From the NCBI GenBank assembly GCA_025655555.1, contig JAHXIQ010000004.1, positions 186,001 through 250,000 on the forward strand: a stretch of 64,000 nucleotides of DNA, in the 5' to 3' direction. The stretch is from Candidatus Thiodiazotropha sp. (ex Myrtea sp. 'scaly one' KF741663) (GTDB lineage Bacteria; Pseudomonadota; Gammaproteobacteria; Chromatiales; Chromatiaceae). The notes below the pieces were generated by a model. That model was not told where the DNA came from and did not search any database. It worked only from the letters and a program-made list of their open reading frames with translations. The translations under genes and the position numbers were made by a program. Positions within the stretch are counted from its first letter, which is position 1, and every line of letters begins with the position of its first letter. Shown in pieces: positions 1 through 7,505 of the stretch.

Positions 1-457
1 TGAGTAGCTGAGCGCTTTGCCATGCCAGATCACCACTACCGGGCATACCGGTCAGGGATTCATACTTCTCTGGGAGCGCCTTGATATCCAGACCCACCCA
101 ATCGAGCAAGGGTAAAATCGCCTGCAGGCGTTTGGGATAGATGCCCGCTGTGTGTAGACCGATCTTAAACCCCATGGCGCTGACCTCAGCGATCGCATCG
201 GGTAGCGCACGTTGCTGGGTAGGCTCGCCGCCGCTGAAAACCACAGCATCCAGTAAACCCTGGCGGCGCTTAAGAAAATCCAGTATCTCCTGCCATGGGA
301 TGATTGCTTCAGCCTCACGGGGCAGAAGATCGCTGTTGTGGCAGTAACGGCATCGCAGCGGACACCCCTGGCAGAAGATGACCGCTGACAGACAGCCGGG
401 ATAGTCGACGGTGGTGATGGGCACCAGTCCGCCGACTTTTAGGGATCTCTGTGTCAT
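1..457 (-). CDS. nrdG: Anaerobic ribonucleotide reductase activating protein, partial (C-terminus outside window)
   Basis: Radical-SAM activase that installs the glycyl radical on class III ribonucleotide reductase. The reading frame starts at the ATG at 457 and stays open to base 1, giving about 152 residues. The N-terminal part shows CQGCPLRCRYCH, whose CPLRCRYC is the CxxxCxxC that binds the 4Fe-4S cluster and SAM, and then the glycine-rich VVFSGGEPT. It lies 9 bp downstream of the small glycyl-radical protein and is clearly the last gene of a nrdD/nrdD-small/nrdG operon. The frame was read directly by translating the reverse strand. Family assignment is firm; completeness cannot be judged. 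Confidence 0.93.
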   Translation of the reverse strand, partial: MTQRSLKVGGLVPITTVDYPGCLSAVIFCQGCPLRCRYCHNSDLLPREAEAIIPWQEILDFLKRRQGLLDAVVFSGGEPTQQRALPDAIAEVSAMGFKIGLHTAGIYPKRLQAILPLLDWVGLDIKALPEKYESLTGMPGSGDLAWQSAQLL

Positions 458-466
458 AGGGCTGTA

Positions 467-649
467 TCAGGCGTTACCCATGTGTGCAGAATCCGATGAT
501 ATTACCGATTCCTGAAAGCAGACACGTTCGGCGTGCTCAGACTGTTTGCCGGGATTGAAGGCGGAAACGGGCCGGTGGTAGCCCATTACCCGGGTCCAGA
601 TCTCACAGCGGGTGCGTTCTTCGTCTCTCAGTTCAATCGCTTTATGCAT
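467..649 (-). CDS. Small glycyl-radical-loop protein of anaerobic ribonucleotide reductase
   Basis: A 60-residue protein whose core, RCEIWTRVMGYHRPVSAFNPG (read here as two parts, RCEIWTRVMGY and HRPVSAFNPG), matches the C-terminal glycyl-radical loop of class III ribonucleotide reductases. Gly23 in RVMGYHRP would carry the radical. The large nrdD product immediately upstream ends after its zinc site and lacks this loop, so the two polypeptides probably assemble into one enzyme. Its ATG overlaps the nrdD stop by 8 bp (ATGCATAA, 642-649), which suggests translational coupling. It has its own start and sensible length. That argues for a real split gene, not a sequencing frameshift, but the second reading is not excluded from sequence alone. 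Confidence 0.85.
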   Translation of the reverse strand: MHKAIELRDEERTRCEIWTRVMGYHRPVSAFNPGKQSEHAERVCFQESVISSDSAHMGNA

Positions 650-2681
650 GATTCAATACCTCTTTCTGTTTCTGTTGGATTAATTCGTCGTCACACTTGG
701 GGCAATACTCGTGCTCCCCATTGAGATAGCCGTGTACCGGGCAGATCGAGAAGGTTGGGGTGACCGTCAAATAGGGCACACGGAACTTCTCCAGGGAGCG
801 TTTCACCAATTGCTTGCAAGCCTCGGTGCTACCGAGCTGTTCATTCATATAGAGATGCAGCACGGTGCCGCCGGTGTAGCGGCGTTGCAGAGGCTCCTGG
901 TGGGTGAGCGCCTCGAAGGGATCGTCCGTGTAACCCACCGGCAGCTGTGAGGAGTTGGTGTAGTAGGGTTTCTCCGTGGTACCCGCCTGCAGAATATCGG
1001 GGTAGCGTTTGAGGTCCTCTTTGGCGAAACGGTAGGTGGTGCCTTCAGCCGGTGTTGCTTCCAGGTTGTAGAGGTTGCCGGTCTCTTCCTGGAACTCGAC
1101 CATGCGTTGACGTATGTGGTCGAGGAAACGGCCGGCAAAGCCTGCTCCCCAATCTGAGGTGATGTCGAGTTCACCGCCACTGTAGTTGCGGATCATCTCG
1201 TTGATGCCGTTGACGCCGATGGTGGAGAAGTGGTTGCGCAGAGTGCCAAGGTAACGTTTTGTATAGGGAAACAGGCCGGCATCCATATGGCGCTGGATCA
1301 CTTTGCGTTTGGTCTCCAGGCTGTTGCGTGCCAGCCGCAGCAGCTCATCGACCTTTGCCATTAGTGCAGCCTCATCCTCCCGGTAGAGATAACCGAGGCG
1401 TGCGCAGTTCAGTGTCACCACACCGAGGGAGCCGGTCTGCTCCGCCGAACCGAACAGGCCGTTGCCACGCTTGAGCAGCTCCCGCAGGTCGAGTTGCAGA
1501 CGGCAGCACATGGAGCGGACCATGTTGGGACTGAGTTCCGAGTTGAGGAAGTTCTGGAAATAGGGCAGGCCGTACTTTGCGGTCATGGCAAAGAGCAGCT
1601 CGGCATTCTCGCTCTCCCAGGGGAAATCGGGCGTGATGTTGTAGGTTGGAATGGGGAAGGTGAAGACCCGGTCTTTGTCATCCCCGGCGGTCATCACTTC
1701 GATATAGGCCCGGTTGATCAGGTCCATCTCCGTCTGCAGATCGCCATAGCTGAAGGGCATCTCCTCACCGCCGACTATCGGGATCTGCTCACGCAGGTCC
1801 TCCGGACAGACCCAATCGAAGGTGAGGTTGGTGAAGGGAGTCTGGGTGCCCCAACGGGAGGGTACATTGAGGTTGTAGATCAGCTCCTGAATGTACTGAC
1901 GGACCTGCTGGTAGTCGAGATTGTCCTTGCGTACAAAAGGGGCCATGTAAGTGTCGAAGGAGCTGAAGGCCTGGGCGCCGGCCCATTCGTTTTGCAGCGT
2001 GCCGAGAAAATTGACGATCTGCCCCACGGCGCTGGACATATGTTTCGGTGGTCCCGATTCGACCTTGCCGTGGACACCGTTGAGCCCTTCATGCAGCAGG
2101 GTGCGCAGTGACCAGCCGGCGCAATAACCGGCCAACATATCGAGGTCGTGGATATGGATGTCGCCCTGGCGATGGGCCTCGCCGATCTCCGGCGGGTAGA
2201 CGTGACTGAGCCAGTAGTTGGCGATCATCTTGCCTGAAGTATTGAGGATCAGCCCACCCAGTGAGTAGCCCTGGTTGGCATTGGCGCTGACACGCCAGTC
2301 GGAACGCTCCAGGTATTCGCTTACCGAGGCGGAAACATCCAGCAGGGTACGGCGATCTTCACGCAGTTTTTTGTGCTGTTCACGATAGACGATATAGGCG
2401 CGGGCGGTCTTGAGATGGTTGGCGCTGATCAGTGCCTGCTCGACGATATCCTGTATTCGCTCGATCTCAGGCGCTCTCTCATTGTGGCCGACATGGGTCA
2501 GCACCTTCGTCACTTGCGAGGTGAGGAGTTTTGCTTCACTCTCATCGAACTCGCCTGTGGCCTGGCCCGCTTTGAGGATAGCGTTGCGGATTTTCCCGGC
2601 ATCGAAATCGGCTTCGCTGCCGTCTCTTTTATGGACCTTGGTGGGTAGGCAAAAAGTCTGCTGCACGGCATGGGTTGGCAT
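642..2681 (-). CDS. nrdD: Anaerobic ribonucleoside-triphosphate reductase, large part (lacks glycyl loop)
   Basis: Class III ribonucleotide reductase, which makes deoxyribonucleotides without oxygen. The 679-residue product has an N-terminal ATP-cone (about residues 10-100, starting LPTKVHKRDGSEADF), a ten-strand barrel with MCCRLQLDL near residue 390 (candidate active-site cysteine), and a C-terminal metal site formed by C647, H650, C660 and C663 in CPVHGYLNGEHEYCPKC. The polypeptide stops 16 residues after that site and has no glycyl-radical motif; the motif is on the overlapping 60-residue product. Upstream lie NrdR-like and FNR-like sites. The operon continues into nrdG. Start chosen at the ATG preceded by GAGGA. 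Confidence 0.95.
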   Translation of the reverse strand: MPTHAVQQTFCLPTKVHKRDGSEADFDAGKIRNAILKAGQATGEFDESEAKLLTSQVTKVLTHVGHNERAPEIERIQDIVEQALISANHLKTARAYIVYREQHKKLREDRRTLLDVSASVSEYLERSDWRVSANANQGYSLGGLILNTSGKMIANYWLSHVYPPEIGEAHRQGDIHIHDLDMLAGYCAGWSLRTLLHEGLNGVHGKVESGPPKHMSSAVGQIVNFLGTLQNEWAGAQAFSSFDTYMAPFVRKDNLDYQQVRQYIQELIYNLNVPSRWGTQTPFTNLTFDWVCPEDLREQIPIVGGEEMPFSYGDLQTEMDLINRAYIEVMTAGDDKDRVFTFPIPTYNITPDFPWESENAELLFAMTAKYGLPYFQNFLNSELSPNMVRSMCCRLQLDLRELLKRGNGLFGSAEQTGSLGVVTLNCARLGYLYREDEAALMAKVDELLRLARNSLETKRKVIQRHMDAGLFPYTKRYLGTLRNHFSTIGVNGINEMIRNYSGGELDITSDWGAGFAGRFLDHIRQRMVEFQEETGNLYNLEATPAEGTTYRFAKEDLKRYPDILQAGTTEKPYYTNSSQLPVGYTDDPFEALTHQEPLQRRYTGGTVLHLYMNEQLGSTEACKQLVKRSLEKFRVPYLTVTPTFSICPVHGYLNGEHEYCPKCDDELIQQKQKEVLNHA

Positions 2682-2712
2682 GGCCGGTGATCCTCGTGGT
2701 TATTTTATTTGA

Positions 2713-2761
2713 ATCCACAAGATGTGGATGTGTCTATGAAGTAAAACACTATATATTGTGT
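2713..2761 (-). promoter_or_regulatory. Tandem NrdR-type boxes upstream of nrdD
   Basis: Positions 2746-2761 read ACACTATATATTGTGT, which fits the NrdR box consensus (acaCwAtATaTwGtgt). A second palindrome, ATCCACAAGATGTGGAT, sits at 2713-2729 with its centre about 32 bp (three helical turns) away, the spacing typical of paired NrdR boxes. The second box is closer to nrdD and more degenerate. Both lie within 80 bp of the nrdD start, so repression by NrdR is a reasonable inference. Confidence 0.8.
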
Positions 2762-2776
2762 TTTCAAGGTTAACTC

Positions 2777-2790
2777 TTGATCGAGATCAA
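2777..2790. promoter_or_regulatory. FNR/ANR-type box upstream of nrdD
   Basis: The 14 bases TTGATCGAGATCAA are a perfect match to the FNR half-sites TTGAT-N4-ATCAA. The box lies 96 bp upstream of the nrdD start and just beyond the NrdR boxes. This is consistent with activation under oxygen limitation; the same box type lies in the nifJ-hydB intergenic region. Confidence 0.75.
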
Positions 2791-2950
2791 GTGGTGGGCA
2801 AAACAATTTTTCTGAGGCTTCGAAAAACTTTCAATGGGTTACATTCGATAGTTAAGAAAAACGGTGATGGATGACTTGTAGAAAAGTGGAAATTTGGGGG
2901 AGGGAATCATTTCAGGGGTCGTGCTGGGTGTGGGAGTGCTGAAGGATGCT

Positions 2951-3033
2951 GTTGGGCCTCCTGCGTCGGCCCAACCTACTCGTTGAAAACACGCCAAGCC
3001 GTAGGTTGGCGCTGAGCCTTGCTAAGCCCAACA
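2951..3033. repeat. Two REP-like hairpins of a dispersed GGTTGGGC family
   Basis: Two hairpin units lie between nrdD and the metallo-hydrolase: 2951-2979 (GTTGGGC...GCCCAAC followed by CTAC) and 2998-3033 (GCCGTAGGTTGG...GCCCAAC). Related copies occur at 57628-57660 and 61021-61052. They are intergenic and palindromic and have no coding potential, which is typical of REP-type elements. Confidence 0.7.
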
Positions 3034-3052
3034 GTGTTGAGTGTGGAGGGTG

Positions 3053-3691
3053 TTAGCGGCCGTCGCCGACGAAGGGATTGCTGCGACGTTCCTCTCCGAA
3101 GGTGGATTCGGGGCCATGACCGGGGATGAAACGTACATCGTCTCCCAGCGGCCAGAGTTTCTGGCGAATAGAGCGGATCAGGGTATCGTGATCGCCGCGT
3201 GGGAAGTCGGTACGCCCGATGGAGCCTTTGAAGAGTACGTCTCCTACCTGGGCGAGGCGCTCACCGGGATGGAAGAAGATCAGATGCCCAGGTGTGTGTC
3301 CCGGACAGTGCAGCACTTCCAGAGATTCTTCTCCCACAGCGACGGTATCTCCCTCCTGCAACCAGCGGTCGGGTTGACAGATTCTTTCGTCACCAAAACC
3401 GAACATGGCTGCCTGTTGGGCCATACCGTCAAGCCAGAAGGCATCATCCGGGTGGGGTCCGTCGATGGGGATTTTCAAGTGTTCAGCCAGTTCAACAGCC
3501 CCGCCGGCATGATCCAGATGACCGTGGGTCAGCAGAATTCTTTCCGCTGTCAGGCCGATGGCATTCAGTTCAGCCATGATGATGGGATTGTCTCCACCGG
3601 GATCGATGATTGCCGCACGAAGGGTTTTTTCACACCAGAAAATGGTGCAGTTCTGTTCAAAAGGTGTGACGGGAACTATTTTGTATTTCAT
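3053..3691 (-). CDS. MBL-fold metallo-hydrolase (glyoxalase II-like)
   Basis: A 212-residue metallo-beta-lactamase-fold hydrolase. It carries the dimetal motif HGHLDHAGG (about residues 56-64), then HCPGHTPGH and a C-terminal PGHGP, the normal ligand set of the glyoxalase II/YcbL-like group. Substrate is likely a thioester such as S-lactoylglutathione, but that is family inference. The start codon overlaps the stop of the upstream thioredoxin-like gene by one base (TGATG), so the two are translated together; the pairing hints at thiol chemistry. Confidence 0.88.
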   Translation of the reverse strand: MKYKIVPVTPFEQNCTIFWCEKTLRAAIIDPGGDNPIIMAELNAIGLTAERILLTHGHLDHAGGAVELAEHLKIPIDGPHPDDAFWLDGMAQQAAMFGFGDERICQPDRWLQEGDTVAVGEESLEVLHCPGHTPGHLIFFHPGERLAQVGDVLFKGSIGRTDFPRGDHDTLIRSIRQKLWPLGDDVRFIPGHGPESTFGEERRSNPFVGDGR

Positions 3692-4074
3692 CAGGCGACT
3701 CGCTGTAACAGTGCTTCCAACTGCTTCTCAGTCTTTGCCCCCAGCGTTACATCGAGCACCCGATTGTCCTTCACCAGTATGGTGGTGGGTGTGGCGCGGA
3801 TTTTAAAGGCTCTCGCTGCCTCGGGTTCGTCTCTTACGTCGATCTTGGTCACTCTATCGCTCTCCTGAGCCAGTCGGTCGATGATGGGGGTCATGCTGCG
3901 GCAGGGACCACAATTGGTACTATAGAAGTAGATCATGCGGTCTCCCGGTGATTTGTCCAGTACCCCGCTTTCGATTTCAGTACCCACCATCCGCCGGGCG
4001 GAGAGGTAGGTCAGCATCGGCATCAGGATGAGGAAGGCGGAGGCCGCCAGCAGGACGATCATTACCCAGGACAT
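3691..4074 (-). CDS. Membrane-anchored thioredoxin-like protein
   Basis: A 127-residue protein with one N-terminal membrane segment (about residues 4-24) followed by a thioredoxin fold. The active site is STNCGPCRS and the cis-proline loop is RATPTTILV. The CGPC pair suggests a reductase or disulfide-exchange role at the membrane, probably cytoplasmic or periplasmic depending on orientation, which the sequence does not settle. It overlaps the following metallo-hydrolase start by one base and is the first gene of a two-gene operon. A 180-bp MITE lies just upstream. Confidence 0.85.
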   Translation of the reverse strand: MSWVMIVLLAASAFLILMPMLTYLSARRMVGTEIESGVLDKSPGDRMIYFYSTNCGPCRSMTPIIDRLAQESDRVTKIDVRDEPEAARAFKIRATPTTILVKDNRVLDVTLGAKTEKQLEALLQRVA

Positions 4075-4126
4075 ATCGAATTGTCTCCTGATGGTGTTTT
4101 GTGATGCGCCGGATACAACGGCTGCC

Positions 4127-4306
4127 TAGGGCCTGTTAACATTAATCCAATACGCCCCGAAGGAAGTGCCCTTGGGGTGAACCTGAAAAAGCGCCACTCG
4201 GCGTTGCTCGTCACTCATTTGGAATAACCAAACTTCTCTCCTCGTGCCTTGATTGGCGCTTTTTCAGGCTCAACAGGGCGCATTGGATTAATGTTAACAG
4301 GCCCTA
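4127..4306. mobile_element. MITE-like element, 180 bp, 31-bp terminal inverted repeats
   Basis: The ends 4127-4157 and 4276-4306 are inverted copies of each other over 31 bp with one mismatch, beginning TAGGGCCTGTTAACATTAAT. A second nested pair, CCTGAAAAAGCGCC (4182-4195) with its complement (4255-4268), lies inside. There is no coding capacity. The outermost TA on each side is compatible with a TA target duplication, as made by IS630/Tc1-mariner transposases, which is inference. It separates the divergent thioredoxin-like and downstream membrane-protein genes. Confidence 0.8.
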
Positions 4307-4334
4307 AAAGAGACAATAGCAAACAGGTTGGCAG

Positions 4335-5024
4335 ATGGAGCAGATGACGCTTTTCTTCGTGCTGGGTGGATTATTGATCCTTACCCTGATGCTGGCAAGC
4401 ATTGCCCAGCGCTACCACGCTTATCTCGAGGAACGTCGCCGGCGTATCGAGCGCATTCTCCATCGGGTTGGTGAGATGGAAGGGCTATTGCATCAAATGA
4501 GCGGGCTGCCTGTCCCGGTAGAAGTTGAGCAGATTCTATACAAGGATATTCTCGCGCGTTTGAATGTGGTGAAAAGCGTTCATTCCCGCTACGAAGGTAT
4601 CGACAGGATGATCGCTGATGCGGGGCGGGCGCTGTCTGCCTTAAAACCCCGTCCCCTCGACCGTAAACTGGATGAAAAGCAACTGGAGACGTTGATTCGT
4701 ACTTTGGGTGAGGTGCTCTGGATTGCACAGGAACGACGTTTTGTGTCACCTGTCTCGGATGAGGAGCGAATGCAGTTGATGCAGATCATCGCCCTGCGAC
4801 GAGCTGAATGTCTCAGCTATTTCCACCAACGTGAAGCCAATCGTATGAGAAGTGAAGGCCAGCTTCACCAGGCAGTATGGCACTGCAATCAGATTCGCAC
4901 TTTTCTCAAGGAGAACGGGCCCGACAATGACCGGGTCAGGTCATGGTATCGGGATGCGGAGCAGATGCACCGGGAGATATCGCAGGAGATCAGCGGTCAT
5001 TCTGATGAGTCATCCTCGGAGTAG
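4335..5024 (+). CDS. Conserved hypothetical single-pass membrane protein
   Basis: A 229-residue protein that I do not recognise. It has one N-terminal membrane helix (about residues 5-22), then a basic stretch ([11 protein letters not shown]) and a mostly helical, charged, probably cytoplasmic domain with heptad-like spacing. The C-terminus is acidic and serine-rich (DESSSE). It converges with yacG and the two overlap by 28 bp at their 3' ends. No catalytic motif is visible; a structural or envelope-associated role is possible but unproven. Confidence 0.75.
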   Translation: MEQMTLFFVLGGLLILTLMLASIAQRYHAYLEERRRRIERILHRVGEMEGLLHQMSGLPVPVEVEQILYKDILARLNVVKSVHSRYEGIDRMIADAGRALSALKPRPLDRKLDEKQLETLIRTLGEVLWIAQERRFVSPVSDEERMQLMQIIALRRAECLSYFHQREANRMRSEGQLHQAVWHCNQIRTFLKENGPDNDRVRSWYRDAEQMHREISQEISGHSDESSSE

Positions 5025-5203
5025 CCATCCAGCGGTTCTGAGATCCGGTGGTTCTCATCCAACCAGTCTCCCAGGTCGATGAGTCGGCAGCGCTCGCTGC
5101 AGAAAGGGCGCCAGCGGGATGTGGGTAGCCAGGGGACCGGTTTGTTGCAGGTCGGGCAGGGGACAGAAGTGGCTTTGTTTTGAGTGGAATCTTTGGGGTT
5201 CAT
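4997..5203 (-). CDS. yacG: DNA gyrase inhibitor YacG
   Basis: A 68-residue zinc-ribbon protein. The four ligands are CPTC (residues 16-19) and CSERC, followed by the conserved [11 protein letters not shown]. In Escherichia coli YacG binds GyrB and blocks DNA binding. The gene lies downstream of zapD on the same strand, as is usual for the coaE-zapD-yacG cluster, though coaE is not here. Its 3' end overlaps the convergent membrane-protein gene and both proteins end in a similar acidic-serine tail because the overlap is read in opposite directions. Confidence 0.92.
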   Translation of the reverse strand: MNPKDSTQNKATSVPCPTCNKPVPWLPTSRWRPFCSERCRLIDLGDWLDENHRISEPLDGYSEDDSSE

Positions 5204-5215
5204 TTAACCAAAAGG

Positions 5216-5241
5216 AATTTTGAATTCTGAGTTATGAATTT
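5216..5241. repeat. AT-rich gene-end repeat (TTTTGAATT-type)
   Basis: Just upstream of yacG the sequence TTTTGAATTCTGAGTTATGA occurs, followed by TTCACTTCGCTCAC. Similar strings sit at 13741-13764, 15571-15605, 21408-21425 and 47131-47257, always close to gene ends. Function unknown; the rest of the 150-bp zapD-yacG gap holds nothing else that I recognise. Confidence 0.5.
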
Positions 5242-5353
5242 CGGTGTTCACTTCGCTCACATCTTTGAAAAAAATGCTCTTCCGCTGCTGTTGTCGAGCA
5301 AAGCCTTATTGAAACACGGAGACTGTACAATCTAAATGCTGAAGCAAAGCGTT

Positions 5354-6121
5354 TTAGAAAATACAGGCAGTTAACAGGAAATCAATATCCCGGCTGACCT
5401 GTATCGGTCTACCGGTGTCCACCGTTTCGAGAAAGCGGATGTTAAAGCGGTTCTTGTTGCCGCTGATCTCAGTGAAAACTGTGGCTGTCCTGGGCAGGCC
5501 GACCCGGATCATCTGCGCCGGCGCCGAGTTATCCAGGGTCCGTTGAAAAAGGCCCTGTGGGGCTCGCTCCTGGGTAGGCAGGTTACTGTTCCTGACCAGA
5601 TTGAGCAGCAGCACAACCGCCTCTCTGACGGGATGGAGCTCCTGCATCCACTCACTCATTTGGTCCTGGCGGACCTCATGTGGCTGGTTAAGCCAGTAGT
5701 GGTATTGCGGCAGGTCAAAGTTACAGCTGCCACCGGGAATGCTGTTGCGCTGCAAAATGGTGTTGAGAAATTCATTGCTGCGCAGGCGGCGGGCGATCTG
5801 GCCGTCCAGGCGATAGACCTGATGAATCGCCTGCTCCAGATCATCGAGCACCTGCCCCAGGGTCTGCATGTCCACGTCAGGTTGCTGACGGACACGCTCC
5901 AGATTGCTGGTGTGCCGTTCCAGCTCCTTGAGAATCTCGGTCTTGAGGTCAGAGCGGCCGAAAATGCTGATGATGCTTAACAGGCCTTCGATGGCTGAGC
6001 GGTTACTCCATGGGTCGGCTAACGGACGAAAGTGATCCACCTGCATGAACAGGTGTTCCAGTCGCAGAAAGGTGCGAATCCTTTCGTTCAAAGGATGTTC
6101 AAAATGAATAAGGTCAGCCAC
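5354..6121 (-). CDS. zapD: Cell division protein ZapD
   Basis: A 255-residue all-helical cytoplasmic protein that bundles FtsZ filaments at the division ring. The N-terminus FEHPLNERIRTFLRLEHLF matches the ZapD signature closely, and the C-terminal region has the family's beta-rich segment. The start is a GTG at 6121; the next in-frame options would cut into the conserved FEHPLNER block. No strong Shine-Dalgarno is visible. It precedes yacG by 150 bp on the same strand. Confidence 0.92.
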   Translation of the reverse strand: MADLIHFEHPLNERIRTFLRLEHLFMQVDHFRPLADPWSNRSAIEGLLSIISIFGRSDLKTEILKELERHTSNLERVRQQPDVDMQTLGQVLDDLEQAIHQVYRLDGQIARRLRSNEFLNTILQRNSIPGGSCNFDLPQYHYWLNQPHEVRQDQMSEWMQELHPVREAVVLLLNLVRNSNLPTQERAPQGLFQRTLDNSAPAQMIRVGLPRTATVFTEISGNKNRFNIRFLETVDTGRPIQVSRDIDFLLTACIF

Positions 6122-6253
6122 GGATGGTGTTTTCTGTACCGTTGAGATGCATGAGTTGCTCGGTATTATGTCAGGGCGTGGTCTTAACTGCTAACCATAG
6201 ATCTCTGAGAAAGACACTTTTGCAACACGGTTTGCAGCATAAGGAGAAAGCAT

Positions 6254-7264
6254 CTAATCACGCACACCAGGGTTGTGGCTGAAACTGTCCAGTATATGGA
6301 CATAATTGACCCGTTCGAACTCACTGGGATCGGCTACCGCAATCTGGCTGACGCGGCCACGGATATCTTCTATCGATTCAAAGCCCTTCTCCTCCATCCA
6401 GGCCTCAACACCGGCAAGCACCGTAGTAATGGCGCTCGGTCCCTGTTCGAGCAGCAAACTGCAAAGATGTACCACATCGGCCCCCGCCAGCAGCAGTTTG
6501 ATGGCATCCTCAGATGTGTGGATGCCGCCGGTAGCGCCCAGAGAGAGTGAGGTACGGCCGTGCAGGATGGCAATCCAGCGCATCGCCAGCAGCGCTTCTG
6601 CGGATGTGGAGGTGTGCAGACAGGCGCAGAGGCGCAGATTATCGATATTGATATCAGGCTGATAGAAGCGGTTGAACAGGGCGACACCGGCCGCACCGGC
6701 CATTTCCAACCGTTTCACCATGTTGGCCATGGAGCTAAAAGCGGGTGATAGCTTCATATTGATCGGTATCGATACCTGCTGTTTGAGTTGGGTGAGCAGT
6801 TCGATATAGCGCTGTTCGATTTCACTGCCGCTAATATCCGTATCTGCAGCAACCTGGTAGACATTCAGTTCCAGTGCATCGGCGCCCGCCTGCTCCATCT
6901 CTTCTGCATGGGAGATCCAACCGCCTGGCGTGGTGCCGTTGAGGCTGGCAATGACGGGTATGTCGAGGGATGCCTTCAGGTCGCGCAGATTCTCCAGATA
7001 GCGTTCCTGTCCGTTGGAAAAGTCGTAGTGATCGGGCAGGAAACTCTCGGCTTCGGCAAATCCGGTGTCCTGGTGGTGCAGAAAGCGCACCATGGTCTCT
7101 TCTTCTGCAGTGACCGCTTCTTCAAACAGGGAGTACATAATTATGGCGGCAGCACCGGCGTCTTCGAGACGCTTCGCATCTTCAATACTTCTCGACAAGG
7201 GTGATGCAGAGGGTACAAAGGGATTTTTCAGCTGCATACCTAGATACTGAGTGGTGAGGTCCAT
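6254..7264 (-). CDS. Dihydroorotate dehydrogenase-like flavoprotein
   Basis: A 336-residue TIM-barrel FMN protein of the dihydroorotate/dihydropyrimidine dehydrogenase family. Visible landmarks are the N-terminal NPFVPSASPLS, IPVIASLNG, the ALELNVY strand, the phosphate-binding LGATGGIHT and AGADVVHLCS. The normal catalytic Cys/Ser loop is replaced by a different segment, so true PyrD activity is doubtful. It is not next to pyrimidine genes. A good Shine-Dalgarno (AGAAGAG) precedes the ATG at 7264. Better called DHOD-like than pyrD. Confidence 0.82.
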   Translation of the reverse strand: MDLTTQYLGMQLKNPFVPSASPLSRSIEDAKRLEDAGAAAIIMYSLFEEAVTAEEETMVRFLHHQDTGFAEAESFLPDHYDFSNGQERYLENLRDLKASLDIPVIASLNGTTPGGWISHAEEMEQAGADALELNVYQVAADTDISGSEIEQRYIELLTQLKQQVSIPINMKLSPAFSSMANMVKRLEMAGAAGVALFNRFYQPDINIDNLRLCACLHTSTSAEALLAMRWIAILHGRTSLSLGATGGIHTSEDAIKLLLAGADVVHLCSLLLEQGPSAITTVLAGVEAWMEEKGFESIEDIRGRVSQIAVADPSEFERVNYVHILDSFSHNPGVRD

Positions 7265-7292
7265 ATCTCTTCTCTCTGATGTCTGAAGGAGC

Positions 7293-7336
7293 TAAGGCCT
7301 GTGCCGTAACGATCGAATTAGTGCAAACAGGCCCTA
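7293..7336. repeat. Small inverted repeat resembling MITE ends
   Basis: The ends TAAGGCCTGT (7293-7302) and ACAGGCCCTA (7327-7336) form an imperfect inverted repeat separated by 24 bp. They match the outer 10 bp of the 180-bp element at 4127-4306, so this may be an internally deleted relative. It lies upstream of the DHOD-like gene. Confidence 0.4.
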
Positions 7337-7414
7337 GTGCTAATTAAAGGGTATTTATCCCCAATCGCCAACCTGCATTCTGTCATATATAGGTTTCACC
7401 GTTAATCAGGGGGG

Positions 7415-7434
7415 GCTGTTACAAGCTGTTACAG
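7415..7434 (+). promoter_or_regulatory. RstA/OmpR-type 10-bp direct repeats before the response regulator
   Basis: GCTGTTACAA (7415-7424) is followed immediately by GCTGTTACAG (7425-7434). Tandem 10-bp repeats are typical of OmpR-family regulators, and TACAAGCTGTTACA is close to the RstA box TACATNTNGTTACA. A related cluster precedes the porin gene at 9839-9863. Autoregulation is inferred. Confidence 0.65.
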
Positions 7435-7505
7435 TCATATACTCAGTGTCACAGGCGGATGTCGTAGGGCGTGCTAATGTGTAGAGGGAATTGAGAAGAG
7501 CAGAC

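Noticed and set aside
1494-2111. A 205-residue frame on the plus strand opposite nrdD
   Set aside because: It lies wholly inside nrdD on the other strand, has no ribosome-binding site and no family resemblance; codon-structure shadow.
3041-3868. A 275-residue plus-strand frame across the metallo-hydrolase and thioredoxin-like genes
   Set aside because: It spans two well-supported genes on the opposite strand that overlap by one base, and matches no family.
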